DNA of 64,000 bases from the NCBI GenBank assembly GCA_029263215.1, contig JAJCXY010000035.1, positions 1 through 64,000 on the forward strand, given 5' to 3'. The notes under the pieces are model-generated. The model was not told where the DNA came from. It was given only the letters and a program-made list of their open reading frames with translations, and did no database searches. Source of the DNA: Acidimicrobiales bacterium. GTDB taxonomy: Bacteria > Actinomycetota > Acidimicrobiia > Acidimicrobiales > Aldehydirespiratoraceae. Positions 8,484 to 17,335 of the stretch are shown piece by piece. Position 1 is the first letter of the stretch; each line of letters opens with the position of its first letter. Made by a program: the position numbers and the translations under genes.

Positions 8484-10085
8484 ATGAAGCGTCGAACACT
8501 GGCTGTCTGCCTCGTTGTCTCGATGATGATGACGGGCGTGATGTCAGCGCCGGCCGCTGGGGTGGCCGGGTTCGGCGATGTCGATTCGGACAGGTTCTTC
8601 ACAGATGCGGTGCAGTGGATGGTCGACAACGCCATCACCGCCGGCGTCTCTCCGACGTGTTTCGGTCCAGATGATCCGGTGACGCGTGGTCAGGCGGCGG
8701 CGTTCATGTGGCGCATGGAGGGTTCCCAGGCCCCCGGTGCTGCCCATGTCTTTGGTGATGTAGTAGCCCCCTGGCAACAGGACCCCGTGTCTTGGATGTT
8801 CAACAACGGCATCACCACTGGCACGACCGCGACGACCTATTCGCCTGATGACCATCTGACTCGGGGTCAGTTGGCGGTGTTGCTACATCGCTTGGTGGAT
8901 CCTCCTGAGGCTCCGCCCCCGGTTCAGTTTCCTGATGTGGTCAAGGCTTGGCAGATCACACCGGTGGGGTGGATGCTGCAACAGGGCATCACCACGGGCA
9001 CATCGTCGACAACGTTCTCTCCTGATGCCACGGTCACCAGGGGCCAGTTGGCTACCTTCTTCTACCGCTACAAAGGTTCGCCCGCGGTCGTCGTCGACGC
9101 CGAGTCGCGCGGATGCGAGACGTTCGACTCGCTCGCTGGGCTCAACACCATCGGCGACTTCAGCAGCTTCGTTGCCACCGGCGCGGCCCGGTGGACATCA
9201 TCGGTCCCCGGGGTCCAGGACATCCGGATCCCCTCGACCGCCGACGGCGCCCAGCAACCCGCTTTTTGGCTCCCGCCGACCGGCGACGGCGATCAGCCGT
9301 TGTTGGTGATCCTCCACTCGTGGAGCGCTGGGTACACACAGCACGCCGGGATTCCCTACGCTATGTGGGCCCAGGAGAACGGTTGGGCCGTCATCGCCCC
9401 GGATTTTCGAGGCAGGAATGACAATCCCAGCGCCGTCGGGTCCGAGTTGGCCGTCCAGGACGCGGCCGATGCGATCGACTACGCCGTCGCCCAGGCTGGG
9501 GTCGACGCCGACAGGGTGTACGTCGTCGGCTACTCAGGCGGCGGGATGATGGCGCTCCTCCTCGCCGGCCGACACCCCGACAAGGTCACGGCGGTCTCCG
9601 CCTGGGGGCCGCCTCACGACCTCGTCGACTTCTACGACTTCTCGCGAAGGATGGGCCGACCCTATGCCAGCCACATCTCGCTGGCCTGCGGAGGTGACCC
9701 GACGGTGGTCGGCCCCGTTCAGGATGAGTGCCTGGCCCGTAGTCCGGTGACCTACCTGGACACGGCTCGTGACCACGAGGTTCCGGTCTTCATTGCGCAG
9801 GGCATCCGGGATCCGTTCGTGCATCCAAGTGGCGCTGCCGACGTGTTCAACCCGTTGGCCGACCCCGAGGACCGCCTCAGCGCCGGAGAGGTGGACCTCT
9901 TCGGCCGGGGAGTGGTGCCCGCCGATCTCTCGGATTGGACCGCGACCGCCACGCACTTTGGGGACGGGGATCCCGCTCCCGTCTTCGCCCGGCAGTCGGG
10001 TTCGGTGTTGCTCGTCTACTTCCAGTCAGGCCACGACATGGTCTACAACGCAAGTGCGCGGTGGTTCGCAAGCGATCCTCGCTGA
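8484..10085 (+). CDS. Secreted SLH-domain protein with alpha/beta hydrolase domain
   Basis: A 533-aa protein. Start at ATG 8484 is supported by GGAGGAG 8-9 nt upstream and a clear signal peptide ending near MSAPAAG. Three SLH-type repeats follow (about residues 25-210), each with FxDV, W(M/F)xxNGITTG and TRGQ elements, which normally bind secondary cell-wall polymers. The rest is an alpha/beta hydrolase: VILHSW near the oxyanion strand, nucleophile elbow GYSGGG, and SGHDM with the probable catalytic His. It resembles prolyl-oligopeptidase/dienelactone-hydrolase type esterases. So it is probably a cell-surface-displayed esterase or peptidase; the substrate is unknown. Confidence 0.8.
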   Translation: MKRRTLAVCLVVSMMMTGVMSAPAAGVAGFGDVDSDRFFTDAVQWMVDNAITAGVSPTCFGPDDPVTRGQAAAFMWRMEGSQAPGAAHVFGDVVAPWQQDPVSWMFNNGITTGTTATTYSPDDHLTRGQLAVLLHRLVDPPEAPPPVQFPDVVKAWQITPVGWMLQQGITTGTSSTTFSPDATVTRGQLATFFYRYKGSPAVVVDAESRGCETFDSLAGLNTIGDFSSFVATGAARWTSSVPGVQDIRIPSTADGAQQPAFWLPPTGDGDQPLLVILHSWSAGYTQHAGIPYAMWAQENGWAVIAPDFRGRNDNPSAVGSELAVQDAADAIDYAVAQAGVDADRVYVVGYSGGGMMALLLAGRHPDKVTAVSAWGPPHDLVDFYDFSRRMGRPYASHISLACGGDPTVVGPVQDECLARSPVTYLDTARDHEVPVFIAQGIRDPFVHPSGAADVFNPLADPEDRLSAGEVDLFGRGVVPADLSDWTATATHFGDGDPAPVFARQSGSVLLVYFQSGHDMVYNASARWFASDPR

Positions 10086-10128
10086 GCGACGTTAGTCACC
10101 CTCGATACGCGGGCCGGGCGTGCTGAGG

Positions 10129-10446
10129 CTAGGTGAGTCCAAGAACGGTGATGAGCGCGTCGTCGATCGACCACAGCTCGTCCGCCGAGAGATATCCGAC
10201 TTGATCGCCAAGTCGTTGGACGTCGACCGCTCCCAGTTGCTCGACGAGGACACGCGTCGTGTCGCCAGCGATGGCTACCTCGGGTCGAAACGAGGCGGGT
10301 CGGGCGCTACGTGAGGTTGGTGCGATGATCACCACTGAGCGGGGGAGTAGCTCATCGGCCTGAACCACGACGCCATAGCGCACGCCCTGTTGCTCGTGGC
10401 CAATGCCTTTTGGAGTTCGGAACCGGTACACCTCACCCCGGCGCAC
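10129..10446 (-). CDS. PemK/MazF-family endoribonuclease toxin
   Basis: A 105-aa toxin with MRRGEVYRFRTPKG, GVRYGVVVQADEL, SVVIIAPTSRSARP and VLVEQLGAVD, the PemK/MazF strand order. It starts with GTG inside the end of the antitoxin gene (14-nt overlap), so the two are translated together. Third pair in the patch and the only one on the minus strand. Confidence 0.85.
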   Translation of the reverse strand: MRRGEVYRFRTPKGIGHEQQGVRYGVVVQADELLPRSVVIIAPTSRSARPASFRPEVAIAGDTTRVLVEQLGAVDVQRLGDQVGYLSADELWSIDDALITVLGLT

Positions 10447-10672
10447 GCAGTGACTCCATGAGTGAGGCGACGGCTAGCATCTCCTCGCGGTCGGCCTCGT
10501 CGGCCTCAAGCGCCGCGGCTTCGGCGGCGAGATCTCGACCCTTCCGGAGCCGAGCTGCGGATGAAAGTAGCGACGATCGAATTGCTTCGGATCGAGTCAG
10601 TCCAGATGACTCGAGCGTCTGTAGGGCGCGTTCGGTCTCATCATCGAGTCGAACAGAGATTGCCTTGGCCAT
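10433..10672 (-). CDS. Ribbon-helix-helix antitoxin of a MazF-type pair
   Basis: A 79-aa protein with an RHH domain (MAKAISVRLDDETERALQTLE, then SGLTRSEAIRSSLL) and an acidic helical tail (AEAAALEADEADREEMLAVA). ATG 10672 is chosen over 10726 because it gives a normal RHH start and lies 6 nt after a -10 element. It should bind its own promoter and sequester the downstream toxin. Confidence 0.8.
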   Translation of the reverse strand: MAKAISVRLDDETERALQTLESSGLTRSEAIRSSLLSSAARLRKGRDLAAEAAALEADEADREEMLAVASLMESLRAPG

Positions 10673-10678
10673 ACCATG

Positions 10679-10707
10679 AGTATGACAAAACGTAATACAG
10701 TCTGCAA
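10679..10707 (-). promoter_or_regulatory. Promoter of the third toxin-antitoxin pair (leaderless)
   Basis: On the minus strand TTGCAG (10707-10702), 17-bp spacer, CATACT (10684-10679), then 6 nt to the ATG. Hexamers, spacing and distance to the ATG copy the arrangement of the second pair. Confidence 0.5.
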
Positions 10708-10879
10708 CAGCTCGTGGCCGGTGCATCTACGGTGGCCGATCAACCTTGCTGGCGAGGGGCGCTGTCGGATGTGACCACCGCATAGTTGCTGTTCTGCCGG
10801 GGAGAGAGGACTGAGGATCGGTGTTTGTAAGCATGCAGGTCTGATCGGAGTCCGGAGGCGGTGTCTCCATCGACAACCT

Positions 10880-10989
10880 CTAGGTGGTCTGACATGCGTC
10901 ACACACTCCAGATCCGTGCCGGGACGCTGCTTCTCCTCGACCTGGGAATGGACGAAGCTCCTGAGTTCGTCAGGGAGTGACACGTTCAT
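10880..10989 (-). pseudogene. Decayed ParD-type antitoxin fragment
   Basis: The frame opens MNVSLPDELRSFVHSQVEEK, which is the start of ParD antitoxins (typically MNVSLTPELxxFVxxxVxSG). It then loses similarity, while another frame gives RHGSGV followed by a stop at 10880, like the RYGSxSE block that should come next. I read this as a ParD gene broken by a small indel; no ParE toxin follows. The rest of 10727-11028 shows nothing recognisable. Confidence 0.5.
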
Positions 10990-11028
10990 CGTGGGCGACC
11001 TGCGGTGAAGCGTGCTTGGTCGCAGCGG

Positions 11029-12750
11029 CTACTTGGCCAGTGCGCTGATGTGCTCGCTCGCAGGCTTCTCGCGGTCTCGGTCGGGGTGGGCGGCCTGCCA
11101 GCTCCGGATTCCGCCGGTGAGGTTACGCACGTTGAAACCGCGAAGGCGAAGCATCCGATAGGCGAAGTAGGAGCGCTGGCCGGAGAAACAATGAACGATG
11201 ATCCGCTTCGACGGGTCGAGTTCGCCGATACGGTCTCTGAGCTCGTCGAGGGGGATATGCATCGAGCCGGGAATCACGCTGGCCTCGCGCTCTTCGGCGC
11301 TGCGGACGTCGAGAAGAACCTCGTCCTCGCCCAGATCATCCACCTCGTGCCAGTGAGCGATGTCGATATCGCCGTTGACTACGTTGCGTGCTGCCATGGC
11401 CAAGAGATTCACCGGATCCTTCGGGGCGCCGTAGGCCGGGGCGTAGCAGAGCTCGAGGTGGGCAACATCGTCGACCGACAGGCCACCTTGGATGGCGGTG
11501 GCAAGTACATCGATCCGGCGGGCAGCCGATTCGTCGCCGACGACCTGTGCTCCGTAGAGCGTTCCGTCCTCGGTGGAAAATACCAGCTTCATGTCCAAGA
11601 GCTCAGCACCGGGGTAGTAGCCGACGTGAGAGAGTGGGTGGACGTGCACCGACTCGAAGGGGATCCCGGCCCGTCGCAGCTGGCGCTCGTTGAGGCCCGT
11701 CGCCGAGATCGTGAGATCGAACACCCGAACGACTGAGGTGCCCCACGTTCCGCGGTATCGGGAGGGTCGCCCCATGATGTTGTCGGCGGCCACTCGCCCC
11801 TGGCGGTTGGCCGGTCCGGCGAGCGGGAGAAGTGACCAATCATGGGTGACGGGGTTGCGGACCTCGATCGCATCGCCGACTGCCCAGATGTGCTCGTCAC
11901 TGGTACGCAGATGTTGATTGACCCGGATGCCTCCCAGCTCGCCGACGTCGACGCCGGCGGTCAGGGCAAGCTCGACCTCGGGCTTCACGCCAATGCTGAG
12001 CATCACGAGGTCGGTGGGCAACCGTGAGCCGTCGCTGAGGACGACTGTCGATGCCCGAGCATCTTCGGTCTCCGTCGGCTCTTCGAATCCAGTCACCGTG
12101 GCGCCGATGCGAACATCGATGTTGCGATCTTCGAGTTGCCGATGCGGCCAGAACGCCATGTCCTCGTCGATGGCCCCGAGAATCTGCGGGGCGGCCTCGA
12201 TCAGGGTGATCGACATGCCGAGTTGGGTGAGTTGCTCGACCATCTCGAGGCCGATGTAGCCAGCGCCCACCACGGTGGCATGCCGTGGCCGGACCCTGTG
12301 GTTCCAATCGATCACAGCATCCATGTCGGGAATGGAACGAAGGGTGAAGTGGCCAACCCGATTGATACCGGGAATCGGCGGGCTGAGCGGGGCCGCGCCC
12401 GGAGCCAGAACGAGGTCGTCGTATTGCTCGGAGTAGACCTCGCCTGTTTCGAGGTTCCGAATCTCGAGATGCCTGGTTTCTCGGTCGATGCTGACCGCCT
12501 CGCTACGCGTGCGAACGTCGAGATTGAACCGGTTCCTCAGGCCCTCCGGAGTTTGGACGAGCAGGCTCTCGCGGCTCTCGATCTCCCCACTGATGTGGAA
12601 CGGGAGTCCGCAGTTCGCGTAGGAGACGAAGCTGCCTCGCTCGATCACGATGATGTGGGCGTGTTCGGACAGCCGACGGGCTCGGGCGGCAACGCTGGCA
12701 CCACCGGCGACGCCACCAACGACGATGATCGTCTTGCTTGAATTCGACAT
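11029..12750 (-). CDS. CoA-disulfide reductase / FAD oxidoreductase with C-terminal rhodanese domain
   Basis: A 573-aa protein. Residues 1-450 are a pyridine-nucleotide-disulfide oxidoreductase: FAD motif IIVVGGVAGGASVAARARR, single active-site Cys47 in SYANCGLPF as in CoA-disulfide reductases, and an NAD(P)H motif VVGAGYIGLEMVE. The last ~95 residues are a rhodanese domain with active cysteine in IIVHCFSGQRS. This is the layout of CoADR-RHD enzymes, which reduce CoA-disulfide, CoA-persulfide or polysulfide. Start at ATG 12750; the frame extends to 12837 without other support. It has no operon partner. Confidence 0.85.
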   Translation of the reverse strand: MSNSSKTIIVVGGVAGGASVAARARRLSEHAHIIVIERGSFVSYANCGLPFHISGEIESRESLLVQTPEGLRNRFNLDVRTRSEAVSIDRETRHLEIRNLETGEVYSEQYDDLVLAPGAAPLSPPIPGINRVGHFTLRSIPDMDAVIDWNHRVRPRHATVVGAGYIGLEMVEQLTQLGMSITLIEAAPQILGAIDEDMAFWPHRQLEDRNIDVRIGATVTGFEEPTETEDARASTVVLSDGSRLPTDLVMLSIGVKPEVELALTAGVDVGELGGIRVNQHLRTSDEHIWAVGDAIEVRNPVTHDWSLLPLAGPANRQGRVAADNIMGRPSRYRGTWGTSVVRVFDLTISATGLNERQLRRAGIPFESVHVHPLSHVGYYPGAELLDMKLVFSTEDGTLYGAQVVGDESAARRIDVLATAIQGGLSVDDVAHLELCYAPAYGAPKDPVNLLAMAARNVVNGDIDIAHWHEVDDLGEDEVLLDVRSAEEREASVIPGSMHIPLDELRDRIGELDPSKRIIVHCFSGQRSYFAYRMLRLRGFNVRNLTGGIRSWQAAHPDRDREKPASEHISALAK

Positions 12751-12901
12751 AGAAGGGCATGCTACGGCGCTCTCGCAGCCATCTCGCCGAGGCCCAAGCA
12801 TCGCTTGTGGTTCGCGGCCGTTCGAAAAAGTTCTCACGAAAAGCTTCAGACATCGCGGGCGCGGGCGTCTCCATCACACACCCCCAAGTGAGGAGAACCC
12901 A

Positions 12902-14155
12902 ATGACCACCACCCGAATCCGCCTCAGTCTCATAGTCGGAGCGATGCTGCTGATCCTGTCGGCGTGCGGATCCAACTCGAGCGATGCCCGACCGTCGACC
13001 GACGATGTCGAACTCACCATCGACGGGGCCGTAGTCGCCACCGTCCCTGCCGTCGATTCGCCCGAGATCAGTGTCCCGTCCCAGATCGTCTTCGAGCAAG
13101 CCGACAGTCGCGGCGAGGCACCGTTTGCCCCCGAGGCAGAGATCACCGAGTGCCGGCCCGACCACCTCATCGGCTTCCTCGACTCTGAGCCACGCGTCGC
13201 TGATGCTTGGGCTACTGCAGCCGGGGTTTCCACCGGCGACATCACCGAGACCATCCAGTCCTACACGCCCGCCGTTCTCGTGGACGACACCCGGGTCACC
13301 AATCACGCCTATCGAGGCGGCGTTGCCCGAGGATTCCAAGCCACCCTCGAAGCCGGCACTGCCGTGCTGGTCGACGATGCCGGTGTGCCCCGCGTTCGCT
13401 GCGCTTGTGGCAACCCTCTAGCCCCAGCCCAGCCCATCGATGAGGAGGTCATCGAGGAAACCCCGAACCAGGTTCCTGTGACCACCACGGTGCCGCCCGC
13501 GACACCCACCCAGATCGGCTTCTGCACAACCTGGGAACTCATCCGCGAGAGCATGATCGGCGGGCCGTCTGCTTCCGGCGACGACGCCATGGCCGACTAC
13601 CTCAACGGCCTCGTCAGCGGCTTCGACCAGCTGATCGCTGCGGCAGAAGCAACACCGGGCTTCCCGGCCGACGCATTCGACGACCTCGTCGCCTACCGCA
13701 ACGCGATCGCCACTGCGGCCATCACGCCAGGCAGCCCTGGCCCCGGTCCCGAAGACGCATTGCTCGGCACACGGGTGCAGCAATTCCTCACCGACTACTG
13801 CGGTGAGCGCATCTCCGACGAGTCGACGCCCAACCCGCCCACCCACGTAGAGGACGACGACGATGCCACACCGACCGATGGTCCGTCGGGCAGCTGCGGA
13901 AGCCTTCAGTTTGCCCTGCTGATCATGCTGGCCGAGGACCTCGGACTCGGCCACGCGGCCACCTCACAACCCTACGTCGATGCAATGCAGGCTCTCGTCA
14001 ATGGCTTCGATCCCGGACCGGAGTTCGACGTGTCCGACCTGTCGCTGATGCTCGCCAACGAGGAGATCGGCTGCCAGGGAGCTCAGGCCATGCAGCAACT
14101 GCTGATCGCCAACGGCTACGGCCCCCTGATCGAAGGCACCGAGCTCGGCGCTTGA
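12902..14155 (+). CDS. Lipoprotein with DUF6777-like domain
   Basis: A 417-aa protein with a lipoprotein signal ending LLILSAC. The segment PAVLVDDTRVTNHAYRGGVA through VRCACGNPL looks like the DUF6777 domain of actinobacterial secreted proteins. The C-terminal half contains two similar cysteine-bearing helical repeats (around FCTTWELIRESMIGG and GSCGSLQFALLIMLAEDLG). GAGGAG stands 7 nt before the ATG. It lies 65 nt upstream of an ECF sigma factor that has its own extracellular part, so the two may form a surface-sensing pair. Biochemical function unknown. Confidence 0.65.
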   Translation: MTTTRIRLSLIVGAMLLILSACGSNSSDARPSTDDVELTIDGAVVATVPAVDSPEISVPSQIVFEQADSRGEAPFAPEAEITECRPDHLIGFLDSEPRVADAWATAAGVSTGDITETIQSYTPAVLVDDTRVTNHAYRGGVARGFQATLEAGTAVLVDDAGVPRVRCACGNPLAPAQPIDEEVIEETPNQVPVTTTVPPATPTQIGFCTTWELIRESMIGGPSASGDDAMADYLNGLVSGFDQLIAAAEATPGFPADAFDDLVAYRNAIATAAITPGSPGPGPEDALLGTRVQQFLTDYCGERISDESTPNPPTHVEDDDDATPTDGPSGSCGSLQFALLIMLAEDLGLGHAATSQPYVDAMQALVNGFDPGPEFDVSDLSLMLANEEIGCQGAQAMQQLLIANGYGPLIEGTELGA

Positions 14156-14220
14156 TCACACGACCATCCCACCCTTGGTTCCGCCTGGCGCCGGCCGACG
14201 GGTGGGGGGAGGGCGCAGCC

Positions 14221-15576
14221 ATGACCGAATCCACCCCCCTAGACTCCGAAGACGCCGCATTGGTCGCCGCCATCCGGGCCGGCGACCCGGCGCCGTGGGG
14301 CGTGATCTTCGATCGGTACCGAGACCGTGTCTGGCGGTTGGCCTACGGGATCGTCCGCCGCCCGGCCGACGCAGAAGATGTGGTGTCGGCCACCTTCCTC
14401 AAGGCGGTCGAGTCGATCGACCAGCTCCGCGATCCGTCAGCGATACGGCCATGGTTGTTGTCGATCGCTCGTCGTCGGTCGCTCGACATCGTCACTCGGG
14501 GACACGAGGCGGCGCACGATCCATCCGAAGGGGACTGGGTGGATCAGCCGAGCACAGCGACCAGCGATGCGATGGTTTCCGGGCTGCACCAGCAGGACCT
14601 GACCCGACTGGTGGCGGCGGCCTTCGACGGGCTCGAACCCCGTGACCGCGCTGCGCTGGAACTGGCAGAGCGCGAGGAGCTTTCCGGAGATGAGCTGGCC
14701 GCCTCGCTCGACGTCACCCGCGACAACGCCTACCAGCTGCTGCACAACGCCCGGGACCGCTTCGAGACATCGCTGTCATCGCTGATCGTCGCCCGTCACG
14801 GCCGGGCCGACTGTGCCGACCTCGACACCCTGCTCGATGGCTGGGACGGCGAGCTCACACCCCTCCTTCGCAAGCGGCTCGCCCGCCACATGAAGAAGTG
14901 CTCCACCTGCAGTGAGACCCGCCGACTGAAAGTCTCACCGGCGGCACTCCTGGCACTGTTGCCCGTCGCGGCGATGTCGACGCTGGCGGCGGATCAGTCG
15001 CGGGCGGCGGCCCTAACAGCAGCCGCAGCCGGGCCCTCGACCGCTCCAGTCTCGACGGGAGTTGCGGTCGGGGTGGGTGCGAAGGTGGGTTCGGCCGCGG
15101 TGGTGGCCCTACTCGTCGGGGGCGGTGCATTCGTGCTCGCCACCACGGGAGGTGCTGATTCGGGTTCGACGGCGCCAACCACCGAACAGACACCCGGCGT
15201 GGTTGAGGAGACCGAGGACCAAGCGGTGGTGGCGGTCGCCGAGACTACATCCACAACCACGACGACCACCATGGTCGCAGCAGTAGGTGACGACTTCTGC
15301 ACCCTGGTCGCCGAGTTCTCAGCTTCGGCCGCGGCGGGGCCGGCATCGGGAGCAGCCGTCGACATCGAGGCCTACCTCGACTCCGTGAACAGCTACCTCC
15401 AGCGATTGGTCGCCGCCTCGTCGCCGCCGACCTCCGAGCTCGAAGAGTACGCGAAGGACTATTCGGCCATAGCCAAAGCCGGAGCCGGCGCGGCCCAGGC
15501 GGCTGCCTCCGACCCTGAACTGGCAGCCCTGCGAGACACAGTCGAGGCACAGTTGGCCGACAGCTGTGCTGGGTGA
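14221..15576 (+). CDS. ECF sigma factor fused to zinc-finger, transmembrane and extracellular segment
   Basis: A 451-aa protein. Region 2 (about residues 28-90, with RRPADAEDVVSATFLKAV) and region 4 (125-185, with LSGDELAASLDVTRDNAYQLLHNARDRF) make an ECF sigma factor. It continues into H223-x3-C227-x2-C230, like anti-sigma zf-HC2 domains, a membrane segment at about 285-308, a Thr-rich spacer and a ~95-residue C-terminal domain that would be outside. Sigma and anti-sigma functions thus seem combined in one chain. ATG 14221 has GGGGGAGGG 7 nt upstream; a TTG at 14152 overlapping the previous stop is the alternative. Confidence 0.8.
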   Translation: MTESTPLDSEDAALVAAIRAGDPAPWGVIFDRYRDRVWRLAYGIVRRPADAEDVVSATFLKAVESIDQLRDPSAIRPWLLSIARRRSLDIVTRGHEAAHDPSEGDWVDQPSTATSDAMVSGLHQQDLTRLVAAAFDGLEPRDRAALELAEREELSGDELAASLDVTRDNAYQLLHNARDRFETSLSSLIVARHGRADCADLDTLLDGWDGELTPLLRKRLARHMKKCSTCSETRRLKVSPAALLALLPVAAMSTLAADQSRAAALTAAAAGPSTAPVSTGVAVGVGAKVGSAAVVALLVGGGAFVLATTGGADSGSTAPTTEQTPGVVEETEDQAVVAVAETTSTTTTTTMVAAVGDDFCTLVAEFSASAAAGPASGAAVDIEAYLDSVNSYLQRLVAASSPPTSELEEYAKDYSAIAKAGAGAAQAAASDPELAALRDTVEAQLADSCAG

Positions 15577-15590
15577 CCGGTCGCTTGCGG

Positions 15591-16394
15591 CTAGCGCTTC
15601 CGAACGTGCCAGATGTGTTCCGCCGGATAAGCTTTGCCCCACTCCGCAGACACCGTGAACTGGACACCTGATGCTTCGTCGGGCACCTGCAACTCGTGAT
15701 AGTCGACGATCTCGAACCCGATTCGGCTGAAGAGCTTGATCCAGTCCGAGATGGTCAGGTTGAACTCGATGCCACCCGGGTCGATCTCGACCTGCGTCCA
15801 ATCGAACTCGTGCATGCCGAAGTAGGGCCGGACCAGAGTGTGGGTGATCGGAGACGAACCATCGACGGGCTGACAAAGCACCGCCAGAGGTGAGTTGCCG
15901 AGCATTACGAGCTCACCACCGGCACGCAGGATGCGGTGCGCCTCGGGCAGCCACACGTAGGGGTCCGCCCATATGGCGGCGCCGTACTCCGAGATCGCGA
16001 AGTCGAAGGAGCCATCGGGCGCATCGACAATCTCGGCATTGCCATGCACCCACTCGATCGACGTGATCTCGTGGTCGGCAGCGAGTCGTCGAGCGGTCTC
16101 CAGCTGGCGCTCCGAGTTGTCGATAGCCACCACTGATGCTCCCCGTCGCGCCATCCAGGCCGAGATGTAGCCGGTGCCACAGCCCAACTCCACGGCTCTG
16201 ATCCCCGACATGTCGGCGGGCAGTAGGCCGAGCTGGGAGTCCGGAACTCCCCAGGCTCCCCAAGAAGGCTCTCTGGACTCGGTCCACGCGCGCTCGCCCA
16301 TGGTCACCCAGTCGTCGGCGGTCTCGTCCCAGTAGCGGCGGTTCTCCGCGACATGGGCGGGCAGTGGGTTTTCGTCTCGAGGCGTTGAACTCAT
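15591..16394 (-). CDS. Class I SAM-dependent methyltransferase
   Basis: A 267-aa methyltransferase. Motif I is VELGCGTGYISAWMARRG, followed by the acidic VVAIDNS ribose-binding strand and FDFAISEYGAA after it. The N-terminus (NRRYWDETADDWV) is typical of small-molecule methyltransferases of the UbiE/class 11 kind. Nothing identifies the substrate. It is divergent from the DppA-type aminopeptidase gene. Confidence 0.8.
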   Translation of the reverse strand: MSSTPRDENPLPAHVAENRRYWDETADDWVTMGERAWTESREPSWGAWGVPDSQLGLLPADMSGIRAVELGCGTGYISAWMARRGASVVAIDNSERQLETARRLAADHEITSIEWVHGNAEIVDAPDGSFDFAISEYGAAIWADPYVWLPEAHRILRAGGELVMLGNSPLAVLCQPVDGSSPITHTLVRPYFGMHEFDWTQVEIDPGGIEFNLTISDWIKLFSRIGFEIVDYHELQVPDEASGVQFTVSAEWGKAYPAEHIWHVRKR

Positions 16395-16477
16395 TGGTGT
16401 TCCTTTGCCGGGCGGGCGACCACGACGGGCTGCTTGACCGGCACGCGCTCGCTATCCTGCGCCGCCGGGAGGGTGTT

Positions 16478-17278
16478 GTGAAAATCTATATCAGCGCTGA
16501 CATCGAAGGTATTGCCGGTATCGCCCACTGGGACGAGGCCGACCGAGACCACGCCAGCTGGGAACAGTTCCGCGACCGCATGACCGAGCACGTCGCCGCC
16601 GCCTGTGAGGGGGCGTTCGCCGCGGGCGCCACCGAGGTGTGGGTCAAAGACGCCCATGGCAGCGGGCGCAATATCGACGCCGCCGCGCTTCCCGGCAACA
16701 CCCGACTGATACGCGGATGGAGCGAGCACCCGCTGATGATGGTGCAGGAGCTCGACGAGAGCTTCGATGCCGTGGGCTTCGTGGGCTACCACTCCCGAGC
16801 CGGGTCCGGCGGCAATCCCATGGCCCACACCCTGTCGTCATCGAAAATCATGCAACTCCGCGTCGATGACGAACCGGTCTCTGAATACCATCTCTACGCG
16901 CGAGCGGCAGGTGCAGTCGGAGTTCCCTCGGTGTTCCTCTCCGGCGACGAAGGAATTTGTGAGACCGCCACCGCAATGAACCCCGCGGTGACCGTGGTTC
17001 CGTCGCTGCACGGAGTTGGCGAGTCGACCGTGAGTCGACAGCCGGACGTTGTGCGCGACGAGATCAGCTCTGGCATGGAAGCAGCCCTGCGCGGTGATCT
17101 GAGCCGCTGTCTGCTTCCGGTCGAGGGCCCTCATGTGCTCGAGGTCGAGTTCCACAAGGCGGGACGGGCGTACCGTGCGAGCCACTACCCCGGCGCCAGC
17201 TTGATCGACGACCACACCGTTCGGGTCGCGGTCGAGCGTCACATCGACGTGCTCCGGGCGCTGGTGTTCATCGTCTGA
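16478..17278 (+). CDS. M55-family D-aminopeptidase (DppA-like)
   Basis: A 266-aa metallopeptidase. Counting from GTG 16478, Asp8 and Glu10 (KIYISADIEGIAG), His60 (DAHGSGRN) and His105 (GYHSRAG) match the zinc ligands of Bacillus DppA (D8, E10, H60, H104), and the numbering supports this start; GGGAGGG lies a few nt upstream. DppA forms a decameric ring and removes N-terminal D-amino acids from short peptides such as D-Ala-D-Ala, so recycling of cell-wall peptides is a reasonable role. Confidence 0.85.
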   Translation: MKIYISADIEGIAGIAHWDEADRDHASWEQFRDRMTEHVAAACEGAFAAGATEVWVKDAHGSGRNIDAAALPGNTRLIRGWSEHPLMMVQELDESFDAVGFVGYHSRAGSGGNPMAHTLSSSKIMQLRVDDEPVSEYHLYARAAGAVGVPSVFLSGDEGICETATAMNPAVTVVPSLHGVGESTVSRQPDVVRDEISSGMEAALRGDLSRCLLPVEGPHVLEVEFHKAGRAYRASHYPGASLIDDHTVRVAVERHIDVLRALVFIV

Positions 17279-17335
17279 TCCGGTCGTGCCGTCGCTACCC
17301 ATAGCGTTTTCACCGGCCCTAGAGTCCGTCTCATC

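Noticed and set aside
11005-11736. 243-codon plus-strand frame
   Set aside because: Antisense to the rhodanese/FAD enzyme gene; no family resemblance.
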